From assembly GCA_937884995.1 (NCBI GenBank), contig CAKZZL010000027.1:1-64000 (forward strand): 64,000 bases of DNA, in the 5' to 3' direction. Positions 14,947 through 23,873 of the stretch are shown here, in pieces. The notes beneath the pieces were generated by a model. It was not told the DNA's origin and ran no database searches. It worked only from the letters and a program-made list of their open reading frames with translations. Made by a program: the position numbers and the translations under genes. The DNA comes from an uncultured Clostridia bacterium. GTDB lineage: Bacteria; Bacillota; Clostridia; Oscillospirales; Acutalibacteraceae. Position 1 is the stretch's first letter, and every line of letters starts with the position of its first letter.

Positions 14947-15315
14947 GTGATACAGCAACAGACTTACCTCAAGGTTGCCGATAACACCGGTGCAAAAGAA
15001 ATCATGTGTATTCGCGTTCTCGGTGGATCCGGCAGAAGGTATGCTAATATAGGCGATGTCGTTGTAGCGTCAGTTAAAAAAGCTGCTCCCGGAGGAGTTG
15101 TTAAAAAGGGTGACGTTGTAAAGGCAGTCGTTGTAAGAACAGTTAAAGGCGTTCGCAGAGATGATGGTACATACATCAGCTTTGATGAAAACGCAGCAGT
15201 TATTATTAAAGACGATAAGACACCCAGAGGTACTCGTATCTTTGGGCCAGTAGCCAGAGAGCTTCGTGATAAGGATTACACAAAGATTCTTTCTCTTGCT
15301 CCTGAAGTACTTTAA
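14947..15315 (+). CDS. rplN: 50S ribosomal protein L14
   Basis: 122 residues: IQQQTYLKVADNTGAKEIMCIRV is the invariant L14 start. Translation begins at GTG 14947, with AAAGGAGG 9 bases upstream; no ATG fits. L14 bridges to the 30S subunit and is the RsfS docking site. Confidence 0.97.
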   Translation: MIQQQTYLKVADNTGAKEIMCIRVLGGSGRRYANIGDVVVASVKKAAPGGVVKKGDVVKAVVVRTVKGVRRDDGTYISFDENAAVIIKDDKTPRGTRIFGPVARELRDKDYTKILSLAPEVL

Positions 15316-15329
15316 GGAGGTGCCCGATA

Positions 15330-15647
15330 ATGAATAAAGTTCATGTTAAAAGCGGCGATACAGTTGTAGTAATCAACGGCAAAAACCGTGGCAAGCAGGG
15401 CAAAGTCCTTGAGGTCAGCCCCAAAGAGGGTAAGGTTATCGTAGAAGGCGTAAACATGGTTACAAAACATGTTAAGCCGCGTCAGATGGGAGAACCCGGC
15501 GGCCTTATCAAGGCTGAGAGCGCTCTCTATGCTGATAAAGTTCAATTAGTTTGTCCTAAGTGCGGCAAAGCTACAAGAGTAGGTCATGAAGGCACAGGCA
15601 AGGACAAGGTACGCGTTTGCAAAAAGTGCGGAGCAAAATTTGAGTAA
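15330..15647 (+). CDS. rplX: 50S ribosomal protein L24
   Basis: 105 residues. An N-terminal KOW motif (SGDTVVVINGKNRGKQGKV) is followed by a C-terminal zinc-ribbon-like CPKCGK...CKKCGAKFE, as in other Firmicute L24. It initiates 50S assembly. Confidence 0.97.
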   Translation: MNKVHVKSGDTVVVINGKNRGKQGKVLEVSPKEGKVIVEGVNMVTKHVKPRQMGEPGGLIKAESALYADKVQLVCPKCGKATRVGHEGTGKDKVRVCKKCGAKFE

Positions 15648-15661
15648 GGAGGAACAATTAA

Positions 15662-16204
15662 ATGGCAGCAAGACTTAAAGAAATGTATAAGACCGATGTT
15701 GTTCCTGCACTCCAAAAGAAATTTAACTACAAGAGTGTTATGCAGATACCAAAGGTTGATAAGGTTATCATCAACGTAGGTGCAGGCGAAGCAAAAGACA
15801 ATGCAAAAGCAATTGATGCTATAATGACAGATCTTGCAACAATCACAGGCCAGAAGCCGGTTAAGTGCGTTGCAAAGAAGTCAGTTGCTAACTTCAAGCT
15901 TCGTGAAGGTATGACAATAGGTGTTAAAGTTACTCTCCGCGGAGAGAAAATGTATGAATTCATAGACAGATTTTTCAATCTTGCACTTCCAAGAGTTCGT
16001 GACTTCAGAGGAATAAATCCGAATTCATTTGACGGAAGAGGCAACTATTCAATGGGTATCAAGGAACAACTTATATTCCCTGAGATTGATTATGATAAGA
16101 TTGACAAAGTCCGTGGTATGGACATCTGCTTTGTTACAACAGCAAAGACAGATGAAGAAGCTAAAGAATTATTGACCCTTATGGGTGCACCATTCGCTAA
16201 GTAA
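15662..16204 (+). CDS. rplE: 50S ribosomal protein L5
   Basis: 180 residues, with QIPKVDKVIINVGAGEA, TGQKPV and RGMDICFVTTAKTDEEA. L5 binds 5S rRNA and forms a bridge to the 30S head. AAGGAGG precedes the start by 8 bases. Confidence 0.97.
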   Translation: MAARLKEMYKTDVVPALQKKFNYKSVMQIPKVDKVIINVGAGEAKDNAKAIDAIMTDLATITGQKPVKCVAKKSVANFKLREGMTIGVKVTLRGEKMYEFIDRFFNLALPRVRDFRGINPNSFDGRGNYSMGIKEQLIFPEIDYDKIDKVRGMDICFVTTAKTDEEAKELLTLMGAPFAK

Positions 16205-16216
16205 GGAGGGATTACA

Positions 16217-16402
16217 GTGGCTAAAAAATCTATGAAAGTTAAGCAGGCTCGCCCCGCTAAATATTCAACAAGACAATATAACAGATGTAAAATCTGCGGA
16301 AGACCACATGCATACCTCCGTAAATACGGCGTTTGTCGTATTTGCTTCAGAGAGTTGGCACATGCAGGTCAGATTCCAGGCGTAAAGAAATCAAGCTGGT
16401 AA
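16217..16402 (+). CDS. rpsN: 30S ribosomal protein S14, zinc-binding type
   Basis: 61 residues with CKIC and CRIC pairs, the four-cysteine zinc form (type Z). A zinc-free paralogue would be expected elsewhere if the host uses zinc-sparing regulation. Translation begins at GTG 16217 after AAGGAGGG. Confidence 0.97.
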   Translation: MAKKSMKVKQARPAKYSTRQYNRCKICGRPHAYLRKYGVCRICFRELAHAGQIPGVKKSSW

Positions 16403-16418
16403 GAAGGAGGCAGAAACA

Positions 16419-16817
16419 ATGCAGATCAGTGATTCCATCGGCGATATGCTCACAAGAATCCGCAATGCGAATTCCGCAAAGCATGATACCGTAAAAATCC
16501 CGGCATCAAACATGAAAAAAGCTATCAGCCAGATTCTTGTTGATGAAGGATATATAAAAGGATTCAAAGTTGAAGAAGACGGCAAACAGGGAATAATTGA
16601 GATAGAACTCAAATATGGTCCTAATAAGTCTTCTGTTATCACAGGATTACGCAGAGTCTCTAAGCCCGGCTTGCGTATTTACACAAACTGTGAAGACATG
16701 CCAAAGGTAATGAAAGGTTTAGGTATTGCTATCCTTTCAACATCAAAAGGCGTTATGACAGATAAAGAAGCTCGCAAATCTAATGTCGGCGGCGAGGTTA
16801 TCGCATTTGTTTGGTAA
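16419..16817 (+). CDS. rpsH: 30S ribosomal protein S8
   Basis: 132 residues: SDSIGDMLTRIRNANSAKH at the start and STSKGVMTDKEAR, GGEVIAFVW at the end. It binds 16S helix 21 and in E. coli is the translational repressor of the spc operon. Confidence 0.97.
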   Translation: MQISDSIGDMLTRIRNANSAKHDTVKIPASNMKKAISQILVDEGYIKGFKVEEDGKQGIIEIELKYGPNKSSVITGLRRVSKPGLRIYTNCEDMPKVMKGLGIAILSTSKGVMTDKEARKSNVGGEVIAFVW

Positions 16818-16829
16818 GGAGGTTACAGT

Positions 16830-17375
16830 ATGTCAAGAATCGGTAGACAGCCTATAGCAGTTCCTGCTGGGGTTGATGTTAAAATCGATGGCAGCACTGT
16901 TACCGTTAAAGGTCCTAAGGGAGAACTTACAAGAACAGTGCATAAAAACATGAAGGTTGAACAGAACGGGGCAGAAATTACTGTTACACGTCCTGATGAC
17001 AGCAACCTCAACAAGTCGCTTCATGGTCTCACAAGAACACTTATAGCTAACATGATAGAGGGTGTTGACAAGGGATTTTCAAAGACTCTTGAGGTTAACG
17101 GCGTTGGTTACCGTGCTGCTAAGCAAGGTAAGGATTTAGTTCTTAATATCGGTTATTCACATCAGGTAACAATGAGTGAAATCGACGGAATAACAATCGA
17201 TGTTCCGAATGCAAATACTATTGTTATCTCAGGTCCTGACAAGCAGAAGGTTGGTCAGTTCGCAGCTGAAGTTCGCGAAAAGAGACCTCCGGAGCCATAT
17301 AAGGGCAAGGGAATCAAGTATTCATACGAACATATACGCCGTAAAGAAGGTAAAGCCGGTAAAGGCGGTAAATAA
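16830..17375 (+). CDS. rplF: 50S ribosomal protein L6
   Basis: 181 residues: MSRIGRQPIAVPAGV, two repeated alpha/beta domains, and the KRPPEPYKGKGIKY signature near the C-terminus. It stabilises the sarcin-ricin loop region. AGGAGG lies 8 bases upstream. Confidence 0.97.
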   Translation: MSRIGRQPIAVPAGVDVKIDGSTVTVKGPKGELTRTVHKNMKVEQNGAEITVTRPDDSNLNKSLHGLTRTLIANMIEGVDKGFSKTLEVNGVGYRAAKQGKDLVLNIGYSHQVTMSEIDGITIDVPNANTIVISGPDKQKVGQFAAEVREKRPPEPYKGKGIKYSYEHIRRKEGKAGKGGK

Positions 17376-17396
17376 GGATAGGAGGAATAATGTAAT

Positions 17397-17756
17397 ATGG
17401 TTAGCAGACCAGATTCAAACAAGGCAAGACTCAAGAGACATAAAAGAGTTCGCGCAAAGATTACAGGTACAGCAGAGTGCCCTCGCCTTAATGTGTTCCG
17501 TTCTCTCCAACATATTTACGCACAGTTAGTAGATGATGTTGCAGGTGTAACACTTGTAAGTGCATCAACTACTGAGAAGGACTTTACACAATATGGCGGA
17601 AACAAGGAAGCTGCCAAAGAAGTAGGCAAAATCCTTGCAGAGCGCGCTAAAGAAAAGAATATAACAGATGTTGTTTTCGACCGTGGTGGCTATGTTTACC
17701 AGGGAAGAGTAGCAGCACTTGCAGAAGGTGCCCGTGAGGGCGGCCTCAACTTCTAA
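17397..17756 (+). CDS. rplR: 50S ribosomal protein L18
   Basis: 119 residues: RHKRVRAKITGTAECPRLNVFRS is the 5S rRNA-binding arm, followed by the DRGGYVYQGRVAALAEGAREGGL end. The start at 17397 is 11 bases after AGGAGG; a short ATG-TAA frame at 17390 precedes it and is not a gene. Confidence 0.96.
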   Translation: MVSRPDSNKARLKRHKRVRAKITGTAECPRLNVFRSLQHIYAQLVDDVAGVTLVSASTTEKDFTQYGGNKEAAKEVGKILAERAKEKNITDVVFDRGGYVYQGRVAALAEGAREGGLNF

Positions 17757-17775
17757 GGAAAGGAGAAATATCACA

Positions 17776-18276
17776 ATGGCTAAAATTGATGCTTCCACAC
17801 TTGAACTTCAGGAAAAAGTTGTAGCAATCAATCGTGTTTCCAAAACTGTTAAGGGCGGCCGTATAATGAAATTCTCCGCTTTGGTAGTTGTAGGTGATGG
17901 AAACGGCATAATCGGATTCGGACTTGGTAAGTCAAGCGAAGTTCCGGATGCTATAAGAAAGGGAATTGAAGATGCAAAGAAAAACCTCATTAAGGTTACC
18001 TTAAAAGGCACAACAATCCCTCATGAAATCATAGGAAAATACGGAGCAGGCGTGGTTCTTTTGAAACCTGCAGCACCAGGTACCGGAGTTATTGCCGGTG
18101 GTCCTGTTCGTGCGGTAGTTGAAACCGTAGGTATTAAGGATATCCGTTCAAAAGCCCTTCGTTCAAATAATCCATGCAATGTAGTTCGCGCTACAATCGA
18201 CGGACTTTCAAAGCTTCGTGACGTAGATGAAGTTGCTGCAGTCCGCGGCAAGTCAGCAAAAGAGATTTTAGAGTAA
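17776..18276 (+). CDS. rpsE: 30S ribosomal protein S5
   Basis: 166 residues: LQEKVVAINRVSKTVKGGR starts the double-stranded RNA-binding domain, then GDGNGIIGFGLGKSSEVPDA, the fidelity-related loop. The ATG at 17776 has AAAGGAG 9 bases upstream; an in-frame ATG at 17719 inside rplR lacks a binding site. Confidence 0.96.
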   Translation: MAKIDASTLELQEKVVAINRVSKTVKGGRIMKFSALVVVGDGNGIIGFGLGKSSEVPDAIRKGIEDAKKNLIKVTLKGTTIPHEIIGKYGAGVVLLKPAAPGTGVIAGGPVRAVVETVGIKDIRSKALRSNNPCNVVRATIDGLSKLRDVDEVAAVRGKSAKEILE

Positions 18277-18289
18277 GGAGGGCGTACTA

Positions 18290-18478
18290 ATGGCAAAAAC
18301 ATCAGATGTTCAAGTTAAACTTGTAAGAAGTCTTATCGGATGTAAGAAAGACCAGATTGCTACAGCCCATGCTCTCGGTCTCCGTAAAATAGGGGATACA
18401 GCAACACAGCCTGATAATCCTCAAACACAGGGTAAGATTAAGAAAATTTCCCACTTATTAGAAGTAACAAAGGCTTAA
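18290..18478 (+). CDS. rpmD: 50S ribosomal protein L30
   Basis: 62 residues: VQVKLVRSLIGCKKDQIATAHALGLRK is the conserved core. AAGGAGG precedes the ATG by 9 bases. Confidence 0.96.
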   Translation: MAKTSDVQVKLVRSLIGCKKDQIATAHALGLRKIGDTATQPDNPQTQGKIKKISHLLEVTKA

Positions 18479-18492
18479 GGAGGTGCACGAGA

Positions 18493-18936
18493 ATGAAATT
18501 GCACGAACTTTCACCGGCAGCTGGTTCTAAGAAGGATGTAAAGCGTATCGGTAGAGGTCCTGCATCCGGACAAGGTAAGACAGCCGGTAAAGGACATAAG
18601 GGTCAGAAGGCCCGTGCAGGTAGAGGCATGCGTCCGGGATTTGAAGGCGGCCAGATGCCTTTACAAAGAAGACTTCCAAAGCGCGGATTTAACAATATCT
18701 TTGCTAAGGAAATCGCAATAGTTAACGTTGCTGCACTTGACAAAGCATTTGAAGACGGTGCAACAGTTGACGTCGAGGCTCTCATCAATGCAGGCCTTGT
18801 TAAAAAAGCTCTTGACGGAGTTAAAGTATTGGGAAATGGCGAAATCAGCAAGAAACTTACAGTTAAAGCCAACGCATTTTCAGAATCTGCTAAAAGCAAG
18901 ATAGAAAATGCAGGTGGAAAGGCTGAGGTGATCTGA
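18493..18936 (+). CDS. rplO: 50S ribosomal protein L15
   Basis: 147 residues: MKLHELSPAAGSKKDVKRIGRG, the glycine/basic extension GKGHKGQKARAGRGMRPGFEGGQMPL that threads 23S rRNA, and a globular C-terminus. The stop is 2 bases before secY. Confidence 0.97.
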   Translation: MKLHELSPAAGSKKDVKRIGRGPASGQGKTAGKGHKGQKARAGRGMRPGFEGGQMPLQRRLPKRGFNNIFAKEIAIVNVAALDKAFEDGATVDVEALINAGLVKKALDGVKVLGNGEISKKLTVKANAFSESAKSKIENAGGKAEVI

Positions 18937-18938
18937 CT

Positions 18939-20249
18939 GTGTTTCGTACATTCGTAAATGCTTGGAAAGTTGCAGATATAAGAAAAAAGATTATATTTAC
19001 TGCAATCATTATACTTATATACAGAATAGGATCAGCTCTTCCGGTTCCGTTTGTTAACATTGCGGATGAGGGATTCTTCGGCAGTGATACAGCAGGTACT
19101 TTTGTTACTTACCTTTCCATGATGACAGGTAATGCATTTAACTATGGTACACTCTTTGCTTTATCTATCACTCCGTATATTAACGCTTCAATTATCATCC
19201 AACTTTTGACTGTTGTTATTCCTTACCTTCAGAATCTTTCAAAGGAAGGCGAAGAAGGTAGAAAAAAGATGGAAAAGATCAACCGCTATACAGCTGTTGC
19301 TCTCGGACTTCTCCAGAGTGTAGCATATTTCTTCTACATTCGTTCACAGGGATTCCTGACAACATTTGACGGCAAATTCTCTAAGGTTATTGAAGCACTC
19401 GTTGTTATATTTTGCTATACAGCAGGTACAGTTATCGTTATGTGGCTGGGCGAACGTATTAATGAAAAGGGAATAGGAAACGGTGTTTCCATCATACTTT
19501 TCGCAGGTATCGTAGCTCGTATGCCTACAACAATAACTTCACTTTATCAATATCTGGATCACGGCGGAGTTTATTTCGTACTTGTTCCGATAGCTGCTAT
19601 TGCACTTATAGCTATGATATTCTACATAGTATGGATGGACAATGCAGAAAGACGTATTCCTGTTCAGTATGCAAAGAGAGTTGTAGGACGCAAGATGTAC
19701 GGCGGACAAAACACACATATGCCTATTAAGGTTAATATGTGCGGAGTTCTTCCTATCATCTTCGCAAGTTCAATCCTTTCAATAATTCCTACAATAGCAA
19801 TGTTTGCACCGGGCAGTGAAAACTCATTCTGGTATAAACTCAGCAATGTATGGCTCGGACAGACTCATCCTTTCTATGGAACATTTTATTTCATATTTAT
19901 AATTTTCTTCGCTTATTTCTACGCAGCAATTCAGTATAATCCAATCGATATGGCTGATAACCTTCGTAAGAACAGCGGATCAATTCCGGGTATTCGTCCC
20001 GGCAAACCAACTTCAACATATATAACAAAAGTTCTTAATAAGATAACTCTTTTAGGCGCTTTGTTATTAAGTGTTATCGCAATGTTCCCGATTCTCTTCT
20101 CGCAGTTTGCAGGTCTTTTGACTGAAAATGGAATGAACCTTGCTATCGGCGGCACATCAATAATCATTATGGTTGGTGTTGCTCTTGAAACAGAGAAGCA
20201 GATCGAAAGCCAGATGATGATGCGTCACTACAAAGGCTTCCTTGAATAA
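18939..20249 (+). CDS. secY: protein translocase subunit SecY
   Basis: 436 residues, the channel of the SecYEG translocon in the inner membrane. Ten hydrophobic helices are visible; conserved spots are the TM2 plug region after ALPVPF, GNGVSIILFAGI, and ERRIPVQYAKRVVG in cytoplasmic loop 4, with NPIDMADNLRK and IPGIRPGKPT in loop 5. Translation begins at GTG 18939, 2 bases after rplO; GAGGTGA lies within the rplO end. Confidence 0.97.
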   Translation: MFRTFVNAWKVADIRKKIIFTAIIILIYRIGSALPVPFVNIADEGFFGSDTAGTFVTYLSMMTGNAFNYGTLFALSITPYINASIIIQLLTVVIPYLQNLSKEGEEGRKKMEKINRYTAVALGLLQSVAYFFYIRSQGFLTTFDGKFSKVIEALVVIFCYTAGTVIVMWLGERINEKGIGNGVSIILFAGIVARMPTTITSLYQYLDHGGVYFVLVPIAAIALIAMIFYIVWMDNAERRIPVQYAKRVVGRKMYGGQNTHMPIKVNMCGVLPIIFASSILSIIPTIAMFAPGSENSFWYKLSNVWLGQTHPFYGTFYFIFIIFFAYFYAAIQYNPIDMADNLRKNSGSIPGIRPGKPTSTYITKVLNKITLLGALLLSVIAMFPILFSQFAGLLTENGMNLAIGGTSIIIMVGVALETEKQIESQMMMRHYKGFLE

Positions 20250-20262
20250 TCGGAGGGAAGAT

Positions 20263-20895
20263 ATGAATTTGATACTACTCGGGGCTCCGGGTGCCGGTAA
20301 AGGCACTCAAGCCGAAAAAATATGTGAAAAATATAAGATCCCTGCAGTATCAACAGGCAATATCATCAGAGAGGCATTAAAAAACGGTACAGATATGGGA
20401 CTTAAAGCTAAGTCCTATATCGATGCCGGAACACTTGTCCCGGATGATGTTGTAATCGGGATAATAAAAGAGAGACTGGCAGAAGAAGATTGCCAAAAGG
20501 GATTCATACTTGATGGATTCCCGAGAACAATTCCTCAAGCCGAAGCTCTCGATAATATGGGGATAGTCATTGACAAGGTAATAGATATTGAGGTAGAAGA
20601 TGATACTATAGCCAAAAGACTTTCGGGCAGACGCGTATGCCTTAATTGCGGAGCTACATATCATCTTGAATACAAGAAGCCTGAAAAAGACGGAATATGT
20701 GATATTTGTCAGAATGAACTTGTTCAAAGAAAAGACGATAAAGCGGAAACCGTTCTCGACAGACTTAACGTTTACCATGAACAGACTGAACCATTAAAAG
20801 GATATTACGAGAAGAAAAAGAAACTCGTGGTTGTTTACGGACAAGAAAAAGTAGAAGATACGACAAATCTTGTTTTTAAGGCATTGGAGGATTGA
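20263..20895 (+). CDS. adk: adenylate kinase, zinc-lid form
   Basis: 210 residues. P-loop GAPGAGKGT at 7-15, DGFPRT, and a long LID with Cys126, Cys129, Cys146 and Cys149, the structural zinc site of Gram-positive Adk. It interconverts AMP, ADP and ATP. The ATG at 20263 has GGAGGG 5 bases upstream; the earlier TTG-type start overlaps secY without need. Confidence 0.97.
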   Translation: MNLILLGAPGAGKGTQAEKICEKYKIPAVSTGNIIREALKNGTDMGLKAKSYIDAGTLVPDDVVIGIIKERLAEEDCQKGFILDGFPRTIPQAEALDNMGIVIDKVIDIEVEDDTIAKRLSGRRVCLNCGATYHLEYKKPEKDGICDICQNELVQRKDDKAETVLDRLNVYHEQTEPLKGYYEKKKKLVVVYGQEKVEDTTNLVFKALED

Positions 20896-20896
20896 C

Positions 20897-21646
20897 ATGA
20901 TAGTGCTGAAAACCGCCAGAGAGATCGAAATCATGCGTAAAGCATGTCAGATTTCGGCGGAAGCATTACAGATAGCAGGTGAGGCTGTCAAAGCCGGTGT
21001 AACAACATATGAAATAGATCAGATTGCCTATAACTATATAAAGAAACAAGGCGCTGAGCCTAATTTTCTACACCTTTATGGTTTTCCTGCTACTGCATGT
21101 ATTTCCATAAATGATGAAGTCATTCACGGCATTCCTTCTAAAAATAGAGTGCTGCAAGAGGGCGATATCGTAAGCATCGACTTAGGTGCCAAGATAGACG
21201 GCTATAACGGTGACAATGCTGCCACATTTGCTGTAGGAAAGATTTCCGAGGAAGCAAAGCGGCTGTGTGACACTACCTGTGAAAGTCTATATAAAGGGAT
21301 TGAGCAGGCTGTTGCGGGCAACAGAGTCGGCGATATAGGAAACGCAGTTCAGAATTATTGTGAGGAACGAGGTTTCTCCGTAGTGCGTGAATACACAGGA
21401 CACGGAGTGGGAACCCAATTGCATGAAGACCCATCAGTTCCGAATTACGGAACAGCGGGACGCGGCCAACGGTTGCTACCCGGAATGACCATTGCTATCG
21501 AACCTATGATTAATATGGGAACGAAAGCAGTCAAGCAAATGCCAGATGGCTGGACAGTAAAGACACTTGACGGAAAATTGTCTGCGCATTTTGAACATAC
21601 CATCGCAATAACAAAAAGCGGACCGGTTATATTGACTGAACTTTAA
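20897..21646 (+). CDS. map: methionine aminopeptidase type I
   Basis: 249 residues. The five metal ligands are Asp95 (SIDLGA), Asp106 (GDNAAT), His169 (YTGHGVG), Glu202 (IEPMI) and Glu233 (HFEHT); His77 contacts substrate. It removes initiator Met after deformylation. The ATG follows the adk stop by one base, with TTGGAGGA upstream. Confidence 0.97.
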   Translation: MIVLKTAREIEIMRKACQISAEALQIAGEAVKAGVTTYEIDQIAYNYIKKQGAEPNFLHLYGFPATACISINDEVIHGIPSKNRVLQEGDIVSIDLGAKIDGYNGDNAATFAVGKISEEAKRLCDTTCESLYKGIEQAVAGNRVGDIGNAVQNYCEERGFSVVREYTGHGVGTQLHEDPSVPNYGTAGRGQRLLPGMTIAIEPMINMGTKAVKQMPDGWTVKTLDGKLSAHFEHTIAITKSGPVILTEL

Positions 21647-21658
21647 TGAGGTAGTCCT

Positions 21659-21886
21659 ATGGGGTTTACTGAAGGTCAATTTGTTCTCTGCACAGCTGGC
21701 AGAGAAAAAGGAAAACTGATGTATATTGTAAAGACAGATGAAAAATATGTTTATCTTGCCGATGGAAAAGAGAGAACTCTTTCTAAAGCTAAAAGAAAGA
21801 ATCCGAAACATGTAAAATCCACAGGCATAAAAGCAGACAAAATGCTCACGGACAAAATGCTGAGATCATTTTTAAGAGAGGTTTGA
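21659..21886 (+). CDS. KOW-domain RNA-binding protein (YbzG-like)
   Basis: 75 residues resembling the KOW/L14e-type proteins that sit between map and infA in many Clostridia and bacilli: GQFVLCTAGREKGKLMYIVK matches the KOW motif. Its function is not established; a role near the ribosome is inferred from fold and location. TGAGGTAG precedes the ATG. Confidence 0.8.
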   Translation: MGFTEGQFVLCTAGREKGKLMYIVKTDEKYVYLADGKERTLSKAKRKNPKHVKSTGIKADKMLTDKMLRSFLREV

Positions 21887-21890
21887 GGTT

Positions 21891-22109
21891 ATGGCAAAAC
21901 AAGACATGATAGAAGTTGAAGGCACTGTAGTGGAAGCTCTTCCAAACACAATGTTCATTGTTGAATTGGAAAACGGACACCAGGTGCATGCTCGTATCTC
22001 GGGCAAACTTCGTATGAACTACATAAGAATTCTCCCCGGAGATAAGGTTACAGTTGAACTTTCACCTTATGACCTTAACAACGGAAGGATCACATGGCGT
22101 TCTAAATAA
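21891..22109 (+). CDS. infA: translation initiation factor IF-1
   Basis: 72 residues: KQDMIEVEGTVVEALPNTMF, VHARISGKLRMNYIRILPGDKV and the C-terminal GRITWRSK make a standard OB-fold IF-1. It occupies the A site during initiation. The start is 4 bases after the KOW gene. Confidence 0.98.
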   Translation: MAKQDMIEVEGTVVEALPNTMFIVELENGHQVHARISGKLRMNYIRILPGDKVTVELSPYDLNNGRITWRSK

Positions 22110-22134
22110 GAAAAGGATTTTAGGAGGTATTAAA

Positions 22135-22248
22135 ATGAAAGTCAGACCTTCTGTCAAAAAGATTTGCGAAAAATGCAAAATCATCAAACGCAAGGGTAAA
22201 GTAATGGTTATTTGCGAAAACCCGAAGCATAAGCAGCGTCAAGGCTAA
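22135..22248 (+). CDS. rpmJ: 50S ribosomal protein L36
   Basis: 37 residues: MKVRPSVKKICEKCKIIKRK with the Cys/Cys/Cys/His zinc site (CEKC, C at 27, H at 32), the zinc-binding form. AGGAGG ends 7 bases upstream. Longer in-frame starts lie within infA and are not needed. Confidence 0.96.
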   Translation: MKVRPSVKKICEKCKIIKRKGKVMVICENPKHKQRQG

Positions 22249-22309
22249 GATAATCTATTAGGCGGTCACTGCAGGACAGCCCAGGCTTATCAAAGCACTT
22301 AATGCTATA

Positions 22310-22336
22310 ATCGTTCTTAAAGTACTAAAGAACGAT
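22310..22336 (+). other. hairpin in the rpmJ-rpsM spacer
   Basis: ATCGTTCTT (22310-22318) and AAGAACGAT (22328-22336) pair perfectly around a 9-base loop, in a 138-base spacer that is long for this cluster. It is not followed by a U-tract, so it looks like a processing or regulatory hairpin upstream of the alpha operon genes. Confidence 0.45.
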
Positions 22337-22386
22337 ATATTGAAGAAATAAAAGTTTTATTTAAGAAAATGGAGGTGCAACTGTAA

Positions 22387-22755
22387 ATGGCTCGTATTTC
22401 AGGTGTTGACTTACCGAGAGATAAAAGGATCGAAATCGGTCTTACATATATCTATGGTATAGGCAGAAAGACAGCCAGCGACATCGTTGCTGCAACAGGC
22501 GTAAATCCTGACACACGTGTTAAGGATCTTACCGAAGAAGACATTTCAAAGCTTCGTGAGTACATCGACCATAATGTAAAGGTTGAAGGTGACCTCAGAA
22601 GAGAAACAGCATTTGATATTAAAAGACTTATCGAAATTGGTTGCTACAGAGGAATTCGTCACCGTAAGGGACTTCCTGTAAGAGGACAGCGTTCAAAGAC
22701 AAACGCTCGTACACGTAAGGGACCAAAGAAGACTATAGCTAACAAGAAGAAGTAA
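22387..22755 (+). CDS. rpsM: 30S ribosomal protein S13
   Basis: 122 residues: MARISGVDLPRDKRIEIGLTYIYGIG with a helix-hairpin-helix, and the basic tail GLPVRGQRSKTNARTRKGP that touches P-site tRNA. GGAGG lies 10 bases upstream. Confidence 0.97.
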   Translation: MARISGVDLPRDKRIEIGLTYIYGIGRKTASDIVAATGVNPDTRVKDLTEEDISKLREYIDHNVKVEGDLRRETAFDIKRLIEIGCYRGIRHRKGLPVRGQRSKTNARTRKGPKKTIANKKK

Positions 22756-22772
22756 GGAAGGAGGATTCAATA

Positions 22773-23174
22773 ATGGCAGCTAAAGGCTCAGCTAAAAAAG
22801 GCGGTTCACGCAGACGTGTCCGCAAGAATGTTGAAAAAGGTGCAGTCCATATTCAATCCACCTTCAACAATACGATTGTAACTATTACAGACGTTCAGGG
22901 CAACGCAGTTTCTTGGGCTTCAGCAGGAGAGATGGGCTTCAGAGGCTCTCGTAAATCTACTCCTTTTGCTGCACAAACAGCAGCTGAAACCGCAGCTAAA
23001 ATTGCTATTGACCACGGTATGAAAACTGTTGAAGTTTTCGTTAAGGGACCCGGCTCAGGACGTGAGGCAGCAATCAGAGCATTGCAGACAGTAGGACTTG
23101 AAGTAACAATGATTAAAGACGTTACTCCTATACCTCACAATGGTTGTCGTCCGCCTAAAAGACGTAGAGTCTAA
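22773..23174 (+). CDS. rpsK: 30S ribosomal protein S11
   Basis: 133 residues: HIQSTFNNTIVTITD, ASAGEMGFRGSRKSTPFAAQ and the C-terminal PIPHNGCRPPKRRRV. It contributes to the platform and the Shine-Dalgarno cleft. AAGGAGG precedes the start. Confidence 0.97.
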   Translation: MAAKGSAKKGGSRRRVRKNVEKGAVHIQSTFNNTIVTITDVQGNAVSWASAGEMGFRGSRKSTPFAAQTAAETAAKIAIDHGMKTVEVFVKGPGSGREAAIRALQTVGLEVTMIKDVTPIPHNGCRPPKRRRV

Positions 23175-23195
23175 TTTAAAAGGAGGAAATAGTAA

Positions 23196-23807
23196 ATGGC
23201 AAGAAATATGCAGCCTATCGTTAAGCGTTGTAGAGCACTTGGCATCTCACCTGCAGTTATGGGTTATACAGGTCATTCAAAGACTCATTCAACAAAACGT
23301 AACCCTAACGGCCAGAGAAGAGCAAAGAAAAGCGAATATGCAATTCAGCTTAATGAAAAACAAAAGGTTAAGTTTATATACGGCATTCTTGAAAAGCAGT
23401 TCAGAAGCTATTACGAGAAGGCAGAAAAGACAAATGGCATAACAGGTGAAAATCTCCTTTCACTTTGCGAAAGACGTCTTGATAATGTTGTTTTCCGTCT
23501 TGGCTTTGCAAACACTCGTAGAGAAGCACGCCAATTCGTAACACATTCTCATTTTACAGTAGATGGCAAGAAGGTCAATATTCCTTCATTCCTTGTTAAA
23601 CCGGGTATGGTTATTGCCGTTAAAGACAAGAGCAAGGAAAGTCCTATATTTAAGGCTCTTTTAGATCCGGAAAACTTCCGTTCAGTCCCAAAGTGGCTTG
23701 AATATGATGCTGAAAAAGGTACAGGCAAGGTTGTTGCTATGCCTGCAAGAGACGATATTGATTATGATGTTGAAGAACACCTTATCGTCGAGTACTATTC
23801 AAAATAA
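23196..23807 (+). CDS. rpsD: 30S ribosomal protein S4
   Basis: 203 residues. The N-terminal region lacks the four-cysteine zinc motif, so it is the zinc-free form. The S4 RNA-binding domain is at RLDNVVFRLGFANTRREARQFVTHSHFTVDGKKVNIPS (about residues 94-130). S4 nucleates 30S assembly and in other bacteria regulates the alpha operon. Confidence 0.97.
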   Translation: MARNMQPIVKRCRALGISPAVMGYTGHSKTHSTKRNPNGQRRAKKSEYAIQLNEKQKVKFIYGILEKQFRSYYEKAEKTNGITGENLLSLCERRLDNVVFRLGFANTRREARQFVTHSHFTVDGKKVNIPSFLVKPGMVIAVKDKSKESPIFKALLDPENFRSVPKWLEYDAEKGTGKVVAMPARDDIDYDVEEHLIVEYYSK

Positions 23808-23873
23808 TATTTAGCATTTTGGATCGTATTTTAGAGCAGATTATTCTGCAAAAAAATAATAGGAGGGTTTTGA

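Noticed and set aside
22310..22336. Terminator between rpmJ and rpsM
   Set aside because: No U-tract follows the stem, and co-transcription into the alpha genes is expected.
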